A stretch of 64,000 bases of DNA from Alphaproteobacteria bacterium (GTDB taxonomy: Bacteria; Pseudomonadota; Alphaproteobacteria; CAAGCB01; CAG-977), in NCBI GenBank assembly GCA_900768845.1, contig CAAGEK010000012.1, positions 80,204 through 144,203 of the forward strand, in the 5' to 3' direction. This document shows positions 26,469-35,044 of this stretch, piece by piece. The notes under the pieces are model-generated. The model had not been told where the DNA came from. It made no database searches and was given only the letters and a program-made list of their open reading frames with translations. Positions within the stretch are counted from its first letter, which is position 1, and each line of letters opens with the position of its first letter. Made by a program: the position numbers and the translations under genes.

Positions 26469-27880
26469 TGACAGCTGTAATTTCTTTGGTCGGCCGCACG
26501 AACGTCGGCAAATCCACTTTGTTCAACCGCCTGACGGGGCGCAAAAAAGCCTTGGTTCATGACAGGCCGGGGGTCACACGCGACAGACGCGAAGGCGATG
26601 CGATGCTTTACAAATGCCCCTTTACCGTCATCGACACCGCAGGATTGGAACATACGGGAGAGCTGGCCGCTTCCATGTGGCGGCAAACAGAAAAAGCCCT
26701 GAAAGAATCCGACGCCGTCGTTTTCATTGTCGACATCCGTGCGGGCGTTACGCCTTTGGATAAAAAGGCCGCTTTGACATTGCGCAAAACGGGAAAGCCC
26801 GTCATTCTGGCGGCGAACAAAGCGGAAGGCAGGGACTTTTCCATGCACGACCTGTATGCTTTGGGATTCGGAGAACCCGTTTTAATTTCGGCGGAACACG
26901 GATTGGGCATGGGGGATTTGTTCGACGCCCTTTCCCCTTACATCCGCCCCGAAACCTCCGCGGAAGACGAAGAAGAAAATACCGCGGAAAAGAAAAAACG
27001 CCGCCGCAAGGAAAAAGACGCGGAAATCGATTTGACCGATGAAACGGTGATTGAAGAAAACCTTGAAAACCGGATTATCGACGTCGCCGTCGTCGGCCGT
27101 CCCAATGTCGGGAAATCGACGCTGGTCAACCGGTTGTTGGGCGAAGAACGGATGCTGACGGGGCCTTTGGCGGGATTGACACGCGATTCGATTTCGATCA
27201 ACTGGGAATACAAAGGGCGCAGGATGCGTTTGACGGATACGGCCGGATTGCGCCGATCCTCCCGCGTGGAGGACGATTTGGAGCGTTTGTCCGCCGCCGA
27301 CACGAAACGCGCCGCTTTTCTGGCTCAGGTCGTTATTCTGGTACTGGACGCCGACGCCATTTTGGACAAGCAGGATTTGACCATCGCCCGTCAGGTTTTC
27401 GACGAAGGCAGAGCCCTGATCATCGCCGTAAACAAGTGGGATGCGGTCAAAGACAAACAGGAAGCCCTGAACCGTCTGCACGAACGTTTGGAAAACTCGC
27501 TGACCCAAATCAAAGGGTTGCGCACAGTTACGATTTCCGCCCGCACCGGCGAAGGGCTCGACAAACTGATGCAGGCGGTTTTGGATGTCTATGCGGTTTG
27601 GAACACCCGCATATCGACGGGAAAATTGAACAGATGGCTGACGGCGATGACGGAAAACACGCCCCCGCCCCTGTCGGCGACGAAACGCCCCATTCCGTTG
27701 AAATACATCACTCAAATCAAAACACGCCCGCCGACGTTCGCTTTGTTTTCCAGCAATCCCGAAAAGTTGCCGGAATCGTATTTGCGTTATCTCATCAAAG
27801 GAATGGCTCGCGATTTGAAAATGGAAGGCGTTCCCGTCCGCGTTTTCATGCGCAAAGCCAAAAACCCTTATGCAAAATAG
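26468..27880 (+). CDS. der: Ribosome-assembly GTPase Der (EngA)
   Basis: 470 residues with two tandem GTPase domains. First: GRTNVGKSTLFNRLTG (8-23), DTAGLEHTGE and AANKAEG, which differs from the usual NKxD. Second: GRPNVGKSTLVNRLLG, DTAGLRR and NKWD. A charged linker (EDEEENTAEKKKRRRKEKD) joins them, and a KH-like domain ends the protein. Acts in 50S subunit maturation. Confidence 0.97.
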   Translation: MTAVISLVGRTNVGKSTLFNRLTGRKKALVHDRPGVTRDRREGDAMLYKCPFTVIDTAGLEHTGELAASMWRQTEKALKESDAVVFIVDIRAGVTPLDKKAALTLRKTGKPVILAANKAEGRDFSMHDLYALGFGEPVLISAEHGLGMGDLFDALSPYIRPETSAEDEEENTAEKKKRRRKEKDAEIDLTDETVIEENLENRIIDVAVVGRPNVGKSTLVNRLLGEERMLTGPLAGLTRDSISINWEYKGRRMRLTDTAGLRRSSRVEDDLERLSAADTKRAAFLAQVVILVLDADAILDKQDLTIARQVFDEGRALIIAVNKWDAVKDKQEALNRLHERLENSLTQIKGLRTVTISARTGEGLDKLMQAVLDVYAVWNTRISTGKLNRWLTAMTENTPPPLSATKRPIPLKYITQIKTRPPTFALFSSNPEKLPESYLRYLIKGMARDLKMEGVPVRVFMRKAKNPYAK

Positions 27881-28226
27881 GGAAACGGCTTTTTTCCGCC
27901 CCTTTCCCGCATAAAACCGGAATCCGTTTTACCGGATGGGGGAGGCTTCCCCTCTGCCGTTTCCCGATCGGGCAACCATATCGCAATATCCGCTCCAGCT
28001 TCCCGCCGGTTCGCATAACAACCGCTCTGTCAATCGACTGATGCTTTCGCCGCTTTCCGTCGCTTGCATATCCGGAAAAGAAGCGTCAACGGAACCGTTT
28101 TTTGTACATTTGCCGTCATTGAAAGCTTCCTTCCCTTAACATTGTTTTAAGCCTTTCGGGGCTATGTTTTGATTCCGTTTCCCGATGTATTAAAAAAATC
28201 ACCTTTTTGCCGGCATCCTTGGAAGA
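27881..28226. other. Intergenic stretch without visible features
   Basis: 346 bases between der and the penicillin-binding protein. Neither strand has a convincing gene. I see only weak inverted repeats (for example near 27917-27940) and no clear promoter or terminator. Confidence 0.5.
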
Positions 28227-30101
28227 ATGACAAAAAAGACACCGTCCGCCCCCAAAAAACGTAAAAAAAACAGCGACGCCCCTTCTAAAAACAAACAAAA
28301 TGCCCAAACGGAACAAAAACAGCGGCAAACCGGTTCGTTCCGACTGTTTTCCAAAAAAAGCCTGTTCCGATTCGTTTTACTTTGCGCCGGCGTTTGTTTC
28401 GCCGCCGCATCCGCTTTTATCGGATATTGTTATGCGACCTTGCCCGATATGTCGCACGCCGGCATGACAAGGCCGCCGAAAATCGTTTTAAAGGCGGCGG
28501 ACGGTTCGCATATCGCCACTTACGGATCCCGATACGGGGATCCCGTCGTCCTCAAAGACCTGCCGCCTCATGTTTATCAAGCCGTCATCGCCATTGAAGA
28601 CCGGCGTTTTTACGAACATTCGGGAATCGATTTTCGATCCGTCGCCCGTGCCGCCGTCACAAACGTGATAAAAGGCAGAAAAGCGCAGGGAGCCAGCACG
28701 ATCACCCAGCAAGTCGCAAAAAACCTGTTTTTGAGCGGAGAAAAAACCCTTACAAGAAAAGTCAAAGAGCTGTTGCTGGCCTTTAAGCTCGAAAGACTGC
28801 TGAGTAAAGACCGCATTTTGACCGTTTATCTGAATCGTGTTTATCTGGGGGCGGGGACTTACGGCATCAACGCGGCGGCTCGCAAATATTACGGCGTGGA
28901 CGCAAAAGATTTGAACCTGTACCAATCCGCGGTCATCGCCGGATTATTGAAAGCTCCGACACGCTACAACCCGCTGGCTCACCCCGAAGCCGCCGACAAA
29001 CGCGCCCGCGTCGTTTTGGCGACAATGGCGCAATCGGGTTTCATTTCCGCCAGAAAAGGATTGAATGCCGCAGAAACGGGGGCGAAAGCGGGAAAACACA
29101 AAAACAGGTCTTTGCTGTATTTTGCGGACTGGGTTGCTCAAGAACTGGACGCTTATCTGGGCAGCATTACACAAGACGTTACGGTTCTCACCACTTTATC
29201 GCCGCACATTCAAAAAGAAACCGACAAAGCTTTGGCAGACTTCTTACGTTCCGGCGCGGCAAAAGACAAAAACGTTTCTCAGGGCGCCGCCGTCGTCATG
29301 GATCATGACGGTGCGGTTTTGGCCATGAACGGAGGGCGCGATTATGCCGAAAGCCAATTCAACCGCGCAACGGAAGCGCAACGCCAAATCGGGTCGACGG
29401 TAAAGCCCTTCGTATATCTGGCGGCTTTTGAACGCGGCGCGTCGCCTTCGGACGTCATTATTGACGAACCCGTCAGTTTCGGAGGGTGGTCTCCGAAAAA
29501 TTTCGACGGCAGATATTACGGAGCCATCACCCTGTCGGATGCATTGATTCATTCGGCGAATACGGTCGCCGTCAGAACCGCCGTGAAAACCGGCGTTTCG
29601 CACGTCCTGAAAACCGCCCGAAAATTCGGAGCCGTAACAAAAGAATGCGAACCGAATGCGGCAATCGCTTTGGGAGTCTGTCAAACACGGTTGATCGATC
29701 TGGTGTCGGCATACGCGGCTTTGGGAAACGGGGGCTACGGCGTAACACCGTACGGCATTACGGAAATCACCAGCGCGGACGGTTCGGTTTTATACCGGCG
29801 TTCTTCACAAGGGCGGGCGCGCCTGACAAATCCGAAATATTTGGCGGACTTGGACGCCATTCTGTTCGACGTTATTCTTAAAGGAACCGGAAAAAAAGCG
29901 AATCCCGGCATTCCCGCAAAAGGCAAAACAGGGACGACGCAAAATTATCGGGATGCATGGTTCGTCGGTTATACGGACGATCTGGCGGCGGGCGTTTGGT
30001 TGGGAAACGACGATGAAACGCCGGCGAATAAAGTCACCGGAGGCGGTTTTCCGGCGGAAATATGGAAAAATATCATTAAAAACGCATCGCAAAGACCATA
30101 A
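28227..30101 (+). CDS. Bifunctional penicillin-binding protein, class A (PBP1A family)
   Basis: Polymerises and cross-links peptidoglycan. 624 residues, shorter than E. coli PBP1A. A basic, Lys/Gln-rich cytoplasmic tail (about 1-50) precedes one membrane helix (FVLLCAGVCFAAASAFIGY). The GT51 domain has Glu124 in EDRRFYEHSGID and GASTITQQVAKNLF. The transpeptidase has Ser390 in GSTVKPF, SAN at 443-445 and KTG at 567-569. All catalytic motifs are intact. It faces a lytic transglycosylase gene, stop to stop, 23 nt away. Confidence 0.95.
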   Translation: MTKKTPSAPKKRKKNSDAPSKNKQNAQTEQKQRQTGSFRLFSKKSLFRFVLLCAGVCFAAASAFIGYCYATLPDMSHAGMTRPPKIVLKAADGSHIATYGSRYGDPVVLKDLPPHVYQAVIAIEDRRFYEHSGIDFRSVARAAVTNVIKGRKAQGASTITQQVAKNLFLSGEKTLTRKVKELLLAFKLERLLSKDRILTVYLNRVYLGAGTYGINAAARKYYGVDAKDLNLYQSAVIAGLLKAPTRYNPLAHPEAADKRARVVLATMAQSGFISARKGLNAAETGAKAGKHKNRSLLYFADWVAQELDAYLGSITQDVTVLTTLSPHIQKETDKALADFLRSGAAKDKNVSQGAAVVMDHDGAVLAMNGGRDYAESQFNRATEAQRQIGSTVKPFVYLAAFERGASPSDVIIDEPVSFGGWSPKNFDGRYYGAITLSDALIHSANTVAVRTAVKTGVSHVLKTARKFGAVTKECEPNAAIALGVCQTRLIDLVSAYAALGNGGYGVTPYGITEITSADGSVLYRRSSQGRARLTNPKYLADLDAILFDVILKGTGKKANPGIPAKGKTGTTQNYRDAWFVGYTDDLAAGVWLGNDDETPANKVTGGGFPAEIWKNIIKNASQRP

Positions 30102-30124
30102 AACGCCGTTTACCTGTCCTTCCG

Positions 30125-31903
30125 TTATTCGGGTTTGTATACGGGATACCGGCCTTGCAAAATATCGTCGATGGACGATAAATCCTTATCGAACAAGCTG
30201 CGGTAAATCCAGTAATTAGCCATTACTTTTTTCACGAAACCGCGTGTTTCCCTTGACGGAATGCCTTCGACGAACATGAGCGGATCCTCGGCGAAATCTT
30301 TACGCTTGCGCCATTTGACGCTGTTTCTGGGGCCGCAATTGTAAGCCGCGATCGCCATTAACAGATTTCCGTCAATCACGCGGTTATGCAATAATGTGCT
30401 GACCAATTCCTGTCCCAACATCAAATTATACGGAATACGGTGCAAACGGCTCAGTTGGTACTTTTTCCCCAACCGTTTGGCCATCAGGCGCGCCGTCGCA
30501 GGCATCAACTGCATCACACCGCGTGCGCCCGCATTGCTGAACGCCTTGTTTTTAAAACATGATTCCTGTCGCACAAACGCGTAAATCAAGGCTTTGTCAA
30601 CCCGCCACCCGTCTGCGGGAGTCCAATTCGGGAAAGGATACAGCGCACTGTCGCCGTCGGGCGTTTCGATCTCCCCCCTCAACCCCGTCAGGCGGACGGC
30701 CAGATCGGGAAAGCCTTCAATCGTTTCGGCATAAGCGACGATGTGTTTGCGCAAAGCCTTTTTTTCGGCATACAGTTTCATCAATTCCTTTTCCGCCGCG
30801 TCCATCTGGCCGATTTGGATTAACGCCGCCGCACGCCTTCCTCCCGCCTGAGCGAATAAAGCTTGAGTATCGGCCTGCGTTTCCGTCCTTTTCCACGAAT
30901 GGCCGATCGACCACCCCAAAGCCCGTTGAGCCAGCAAGCCGTAAAACGATCGCGGAGAAGCCGAAGCCGCCTGAAGCAGGTATGAAGCGACTTCCTGATA
31001 CTTGTCGTTTTTCATCAACGCCCGCGTCGCCCAATAAGCCCCCGCCGCTTTCAAAGTCGGAACGGCTTTCGGATGAGCGGCGACGCGCTTGAAATTCGTT
31101 TCCGCGTTTTCATAATCCTTCATGCGCCACGCGACGATCCCCGCAACCCACGGAGCCAAAGGATTGCGTTTATCGGCGCGGGAGAGGGGATCTTGGATCG
31201 TTTTCCAAGCCTTTTCGTCCTCCTGATCGATAAAATACGCAAAAGCCAAAGCCGTCAGAGCGTCGTCGTGATCGTTGCGCCGCAGGTATTTCTTCATATG
31301 TTTTTCGTTTAAATGAAGCTTTGCCGCCAAGGTCTTTCCGTTGCGGATTGCGGCGGAAAACATCAAAAACGACCACCGCACTTTTTTACGGAATTCGTCG
31401 GGCACATAATTGAAACGCTTGAAATACACCAAATCGACGGGATCGGCGATCCGCATTGAAGTACACGCGCCTTCGGATACGCGAAGCGAAGGATCCGTCG
31501 GTTTTTTTGCGGGACGGCGGACGTGCATCCGGATTGCGCGGTCGTAGATTTCTTCCGCAACCGGCAAATCTATGTACTTTTTCAACCACGTTTCGATTTT
31601 CTTTTTAGGCAGTTCGGCGTCTGTTTTCGTGGCGAAAATTTCCGCTTGAACATAGCCGAGCAACATCCCGTCTTTTATTTGCTCCGCCGCTTTTTCGGCT
31701 TCGGCGACCTCCCCGTTGTCGATCAGATTGAAAACCCGCGTATAAAGCTCCGCATCCGCCGCCGTCAATGGACCCGAGCTTTGACGAACCTCTTCGACGG
31801 GGGCGGGGGGAATCAGCCGGACGGTTTCCTGAGCGGAAACGTCCTTTCCCTCCGCCCAAAAAAGCGGAAGCAAAAAAGCGAAAAAAACACCCGAACGAAA
31901 CAC
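30125..31903 (-). CDS. Soluble lytic murein transglycosylase (Slt70-like)
   Basis: 592 residues from a GTG, with a signal peptide ending near VSA. A long helical superhelix region (about 30-420) precedes the C-terminal SLT domain: FVRQESCFKNKAFSNAGARG (catalytic Glu), MQLMPATA and AIAAYNCGPRNSVKW. It cleaves glycan strands to 1,6-anhydro products, the substrates of the recycling enzymes encoded close by (mpl, ldcA). Confidence 0.94.
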   Translation of the reverse strand: MFRSGVFFAFLLPLFWAEGKDVSAQETVRLIPPAPVEEVRQSSGPLTAADAELYTRVFNLIDNGEVAEAEKAAEQIKDGMLLGYVQAEIFATKTDAELPKKKIETWLKKYIDLPVAEEIYDRAIRMHVRRPAKKPTDPSLRVSEGACTSMRIADPVDLVYFKRFNYVPDEFRKKVRWSFLMFSAAIRNGKTLAAKLHLNEKHMKKYLRRNDHDDALTALAFAYFIDQEDEKAWKTIQDPLSRADKRNPLAPWVAGIVAWRMKDYENAETNFKRVAAHPKAVPTLKAAGAYWATRALMKNDKYQEVASYLLQAASASPRSFYGLLAQRALGWSIGHSWKRTETQADTQALFAQAGGRRAAALIQIGQMDAAEKELMKLYAEKKALRKHIVAYAETIEGFPDLAVRLTGLRGEIETPDGDSALYPFPNWTPADGWRVDKALIYAFVRQESCFKNKAFSNAGARGVMQLMPATARLMAKRLGKKYQLSRLHRIPYNLMLGQELVSTLLHNRVIDGNLLMAIAAYNCGPRNSVKWRKRKDFAEDPLMFVEGIPSRETRGFVKKVMANYWIYRSLFDKDLSSIDDILQGRYPVYKPE

Positions 31904-31916
31904 GGCCTTGACGTTT

Positions 31917-32666
31917 TCACTTAAATACGATCAATTTTTTGCATTCTTCGTTAATAGCGTTCCCTATACGGCAAGTTGTAATCGTAATTCTCGGCTTTCC
32001 TGCCATTACAGTACAATTTTGCCTATAAGAAGATATCGGAACAACTTTATTTTCTTTAGGTTTGACCTTTAAAAACTGCGAGTGTTCCTGCACCCCGCCG
32101 CTCCATTCCATTGTCAAAGCCAGACGGTCGATCATTGTATCCGTTTTATTTTGCAAAACTTTTTTTAAATCGCAAATGGTATAACCTTCAACTTCTTCCG
32201 ACGTAAAATCGGTTACATAGAACCAAACTTCCCCTTTGGGTTTCTTCGGTCCGGCCGGTTTGTCCGCCTGTTGTCCGTCCCCTTGATTTTGCATATCGCC
32301 CTGAGCACTGCCTTGATTTGAAGACACCCTCCTTTGAAAATAGGCGTTTCCCCCTTCGTTCTTGGGAGCGGACTGCGTACCGGAAGATTGCCGTTGCGGG
32401 GAAGTCATGGCTTCAAACGAAGGCAAATCCTCCTCTCCCGTATCTTCAACGGGGCGGTTGCGCGGTTTGAACAAATCGGCGCGGGATGTTTTCCGTGAGG
32501 GCGTCCCCGCCGCCTTTTCCTCTGTTTTCGCAGGAGCCGCCTGCCTTTTTGTCGTATAGCCCGAGGATTTGGACGACGTTGTTTTTGTTGTGTACTGGGC
32601 TTGGGACCGTGCCGGCGAAAAAACCAGCAACGCGGCCAAAACAACAGGTACGGAAAGCAGGCGCAT
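31917..32666 (-). CDS. Secreted protein of unknown function
   Basis: 249 residues. A signal peptide (MRLLSVPVVLAALLVFSPARSQA) is followed by a long disordered region rich in Ser, Thr, Lys and Gln (about 24-140). The C-terminal 110 residues look folded: GEVWFYVTDFTSEE, ICDLKKVLQNKTD, RLALTMEWSGGVQE and a closing ITTCRIGNAINEECKK with two Cys. No family recognised. The 3' third of the gene is richer in A/T than its neighbours. It lies 13 nt before the lytic transglycosylase, so the two may be one transcript. Confidence 0.75.
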   Translation of the reverse strand: MRLLSVPVVLAALLVFSPARSQAQYTTKTTSSKSSGYTTKRQAAPAKTEEKAAGTPSRKTSRADLFKPRNRPVEDTGEEDLPSFEAMTSPQRQSSGTQSAPKNEGGNAYFQRRVSSNQGSAQGDMQNQGDGQQADKPAGPKKPKGEVWFYVTDFTSEEVEGYTICDLKKVLQNKTDTMIDRLALTMEWSGGVQEHSQFLKVKPKENKVVPISSYRQNCTVMAGKPRITITTCRIGNAINEECKKLIVFK

Positions 32667-32771
32667 GATATTTTCTCCATGTTTTGCTGTAAATTTTGTT
32701 CAGTTTACTCTAAATTATCCTTTTCAGATATAAAAAAATCATCCCTGCCCTTTTTTGTATGGAGTTCGAGC

Positions 32772-34139
32772 ATGAAAAATTACTTTTTTTGCGGCGTCGG
32801 CGGAAGCGGAATGAGTTCTCTGGCTTTGATTTTAAAAAGCGAAGGCAATGAAATCGGCGGTTCGGACAGAGCTTTCGACCGGCGGCAGTCTCCCGAAAAA
32901 TTCAAAACGCTGGAACGTCAGGGCATTGTCATGTTTCCTCAGGACGGATCGGGCATTGACGAAAAAACGGATTGTCTGGTCGTGTCTTCGGCCGTCGAAG
33001 AAACAATTCCGGACGTTATCAAAGCGCGTTCGCTCAACATCCCCGTCCGCAAAAGAGCCGAACTTCTGGCAGAACTGTTGCACCGGCACAACGGCATCGC
33101 CGTTGCGGGAACCAGCGGAAAAACCACGACGACCGGCATGACCGGCCATATTTTAAAAGAGTGCGGCCTTGATCCGACCGTCGTCAACGGGGGCGTCATG
33201 CTGAACTATCCGGAATCCGCGGGGCTGGGAAGCGTTTTGATCGGGCAAGGGTCGTTTTGCGTCATCGAAGCGGACGAAAGCGACGGTTCGATCCAACTTT
33301 ACAATCCCGAAGTCGCACTGGTCAATTCCATCACTCTGGATCACAAACCGATTGAAGAATTGCGCCCCCTGTTTACCAGCTTTGTCGCACGGGCTTCGGT
33401 CGGAGCGGTTTTGAATGCGGATTGTCCGGAAACGTTGATGCTGAAAAACAAAAATCAAAATGTCATGACCTATTCCGTCACGGGAGCGGATGCGGATTTG
33501 AAAGCCGAAAAACTGACCCCGTCCGAAACGGGAATTTCCTTTGTTTTGGATTCCGACGCGGTTCGCTTGCAAGTCGCCGGCCGTCACAACGTTTCAAACG
33601 CACTGGCGGCTTTATGCGCGGCGGACATGATCGGCATCCCCCGCAAAGACGCTATTCAGGCGTTGGAATCCTTCAAAGGCATCCGCCGCCGCATGGAAAC
33701 GGTGGGCACGACCTCGAAACAAATCACCGTTATTGACGATTTCGCCCACAATCCCGAAAAAATCGCCGCTTCACTGGAAGCGTTGAAAGAACACGACGGC
33801 CGTTTAATCATTATTTATCAACCGCACGGCTTCGGCCCGACGCGCATGATGCGCCACGGCATCGTCGAAGCGTTCAACAAAGGCATGAGTCTGGACGACA
33901 TTCTGTTCATGCCGGAAATTTACTATGCCGGAGGAACGGCGTCCAAAGACATTTCATCGGCCGACCTGATCAAAGATTTGGAACGCACCGGAAAACGCGT
34001 CCATTTTTCCGCCGACCGTTCAAAAATCACGGCTTTGGTCAAATCCGCCGCCCGCAAAGGCGACCGCATCGTCGTCATGGGCGCACGCGACGAAACATTG
34101 AGCGATTTTGCGCGTACCCTTTTAAAGGCCGTTTCATGA
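32772..34139 (+). CDS. mpl: UDP-N-acetylmuramate ligase, probably recycling ligase Mpl
   Basis: 455 residues from the ATG at 32772, with GGAG 7 nt upstream. Mur ligase fold: N-terminal GVGGSGMSSLALILKS, ATP loop AGTSGKTTTTG, EADESDGS, and DHKPIEEL. The C-terminal domain has DDFAHNPEKIAAS and QPHGFGPTRMM. MurC and Mpl look alike; two things favour Mpl (murein tripeptide reuse): the gene stands apart from the mra cluster, and it overlaps ldcA, which makes the tripeptide, by 4 nt. Confidence 0.85.
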   Translation: MKNYFFCGVGGSGMSSLALILKSEGNEIGGSDRAFDRRQSPEKFKTLERQGIVMFPQDGSGIDEKTDCLVVSSAVEETIPDVIKARSLNIPVRKRAELLAELLHRHNGIAVAGTSGKTTTTGMTGHILKECGLDPTVVNGGVMLNYPESAGLGSVLIGQGSFCVIEADESDGSIQLYNPEVALVNSITLDHKPIEELRPLFTSFVARASVGAVLNADCPETLMLKNKNQNVMTYSVTGADADLKAEKLTPSETGISFVLDSDAVRLQVAGRHNVSNALAALCAADMIGIPRKDAIQALESFKGIRRRMETVGTTSKQITVIDDFAHNPEKIAASLEALKEHDGRLIIIYQPHGFGPTRMMRHGIVEAFNKGMSLDDILFMPEIYYAGGTASKDISSADLIKDLERTGKRVHFSADRSKITALVKSAARKGDRIVVMGARDETLSDFARTLLKAVS

Positions 34140-35029
34140 CCGCTCCGTTCCGTCCCGTTTTAAACAAGGAATCCCCCGTCGCCGGCATCGTCGCGCCGGC
34201 TTCTCCGGTTGATCGTGAAAATCTTGAACGCGCCCTGCCCGTTTTGGAAAAAAAGGGATGGCGGCTCAAGCTTGGCGAAAACCTGTTCGCACGCGACCGT
34301 TTCTGTGCGGGAACGGATGAACAGAGAGCCCATGATTTGCACGCTTTTTTCGCCGACGGTTCCGTTGATTTGATTGTCGCGGCACGCGGCGGATACGGCA
34401 CGACGCGGATGCTTCCGTTGTTGGACTACGGCTTCATCGCCGAACACCCCAAACCCTTTGTCGGATTAAGCGATACCACAGCCTTGCAAAACGCCCTTTT
34501 AAGGAAAAGTAACATTGTTACATTTTCCGGATTCGTCCTTTCCATCGACGTGCGCGAAGGCGGCATATCCCCCGTTACGGAAAGTTCTTTGGACGACGCA
34601 TTGGCCGGAATCCCCCAAACGTTTCGGGGAACGACCCTTTATGCCGGCGAAGCGAAAGGCACACTGACCGGAGGATGCCTGTCGCTGATGGAATGTCTGA
34701 CCGGCACGCCTTATCTGCCCGACATGAGGGGAAGCATATTGTTGTTGGAAGACGTCGGCGAGGATCCCTACCGTATCGACCGGATGATGTCGCACCTGTT
34801 TTCGGCAGGCGTTTTCGACGGTCTGGCCGGCATCGCTTTCGGTGAATTTTACCGTTGTTCGCCCAAAGACAAAAACGACGGTTCCGTCAACGATGTTTTG
34901 AACGAATGGGGAAATAAATTGAAAATCCCCGCCGTCGGGAACATTATTTACGGACACCAGCCGAATCATTGCGTCGTTCCCGTCGGCGGACAGGCGGTTA
35001 TCGAAAACGGCGCGCTTTGCGTTTTTTAA
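34136..35029 (+). CDS. ldcA: Murein L,D-carboxypeptidase (S66 family)
   Basis: 297 residues. Removes the terminal D-Ala from recycled tetrapeptides in the cytoplasm, giving the tripeptide that Mpl uses. ARGGYGTTRML and GLSDTTA (catalytic Ser), LLLEDVGEDPYRIDRMM (Glu) and GHQPNH (His) make up the S66 triad. Coupled to mpl by ATGA. Confidence 0.93.
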   Translation: MTAPFRPVLNKESPVAGIVAPASPVDRENLERALPVLEKKGWRLKLGENLFARDRFCAGTDEQRAHDLHAFFADGSVDLIVAARGGYGTTRMLPLLDYGFIAEHPKPFVGLSDTTALQNALLRKSNIVTFSGFVLSIDVREGGISPVTESSLDDALAGIPQTFRGTTLYAGEAKGTLTGGCLSLMECLTGTPYLPDMRGSILLLEDVGEDPYRIDRMMSHLFSAGVFDGLAGIAFGEFYRCSPKDKNDGSVNDVLNEWGNKLKIPAVGNIIYGHQPNHCVVPVGGQAVIENGALCVF

Positions 35030-35044
35030 TCAAAGGGGAGTTTT

